Below are positions 63,919 to 64,000 of a stretch of DNA of 64,000 nt, piece after piece; the first letter of the stretch is position 1, and each line of letters starts with the position of its first letter. The notes under the pieces are model-generated. The model saw only the letters and a list, made by a program, of their open reading frames with translations. It was not told the origin of the DNA and made no database searches. The translations under genes and the position numbers were made by a program. Source of the DNA: an uncultured Lachnospiraceae bacterium (lineage in GTDB: Bacteria > Bacillota > Clostridia > Lachnospirales > Lachnospiraceae); NCBI GenBank assembly GCA_910577825.1, contig CAJTOK010000008.1:1-64000 (forward strand), written 5' to 3'.

Positions 63919-64000
63919 TTAGTTATAATAATTTAAAAGCTGTTTCAGGTCTGCAATATAACTGATAATATGCTTGCCGTTATCTGTATCCCTTACAAGT
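63919..64000 (-). CDS. C-terminal end of an unidentified gene running off the window
   Basis: On the minus strand an open frame of about 27 codons from the window edge ends at TAA 63919-63921; it reads through LVRDTDNGKHIISYIADLKQ and finishes LLNYYN. It is hydrophilic and helical in look, and followed by a hairpin that suits a terminator. Too short to identify. Confidence 0.45.
   Translation of the reverse strand, partial: LVRDTDNGKHIISYIADLKQLLNYYN

Overview
The window looks like a chromosomal segment of a gut Lachnospiraceae (Clostridia, low GC). This is inferred from AT-rich sequence with strong GGAGG-type ribosome binding sites, T-box control of pheST, anaerobic (class III) ribonucleotide reductase with NrdR boxes, several lineage-typical families (Rpn-type nucleases, DUF6142, DUF4869, DUF2325), glycoside phosphorylases of families GH130 and GH94, and a GH53 galactanase. 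Most genes are on the minus strand. I see no rRNA, tRNA, CRISPR array, prophage or complete insertion sequence.

Layout. (1) 1-5.1 kb: a sugar-uptake operon (lipoprotein binding protein, two MalF/MalG-type permeases, GH130 mannoside phosphorylase) beside a LacI-family regulator. It is decaying: the first permease has an internal frameshifting deletion, the binding protein has an in-frame TGA 17 codons before its natural end, and the GH130 gene stops early. (2) 5.2-16.4 kb: a tightly packed minus-strand run of nine genes, in transcription order glpK, rtcB, two TPR-like paralogs, an Hsp90-family ATPase, a third paralog, an Rpn-type nuclease and two more paralogs. The five unrecognised 365-377 residue paralogs around an Hsp90 and an RNA ligase are the best candidate here for an undescribed system. 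(3) 16.5-21.9 kb: ferritin-like protein, sialate O-acetylesterase-like protein, greA-lysS, a small membrane protein, and a DUF2325 gene with a very clear promoter and palindromic operator. (4) 21.9-30.8 kb: a hemerythrin-receiver fusion, a double-length DUF445 membrane protein, a DUF4869/P-loop ATPase pair, and small membrane proteins including VanZ. (5) 30.9-38.4 kb: pheST with its T-box, a hypothetical gene, and nrdD-nrdG under tandem NrdR boxes. (6) 38.5-64 kb: mostly housekeeping and envelope genes: a sigma-like protein, flavin reductase, PHP phosphoesterase, YihY, SpoIID-like protein, GH94 phosphorylase, argH with an Rpn remnant at its 3' end, pcrA, tyrA, CorA, MscS, glgB, DUF1015, a PadR/HXXEE pair, L,D-transpeptidase, GH53 galactanase and a YugP-type zinc protease.

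Physiology. The carbohydrate genes suggest life on plant glycans: galactan is cut outside the cell by GH53, beta-glucosides or mannosides are phosphorolysed inside by GH94 and GH130, and carbon is stored as glycogen (glgB). Anaerobic nucleotide reduction and hemerythrin/ferritin oxygen or iron handling fit a strict anaerobe. A recurrent regulatory theme is a short hairpin placed directly against the Shine-Dalgarno sequence of five genes (GH130, glpK, a 26-codon ORF, a DUF6142 gene, VanZ), four of them sharing nearly the same sequence from the stem to the start codon.
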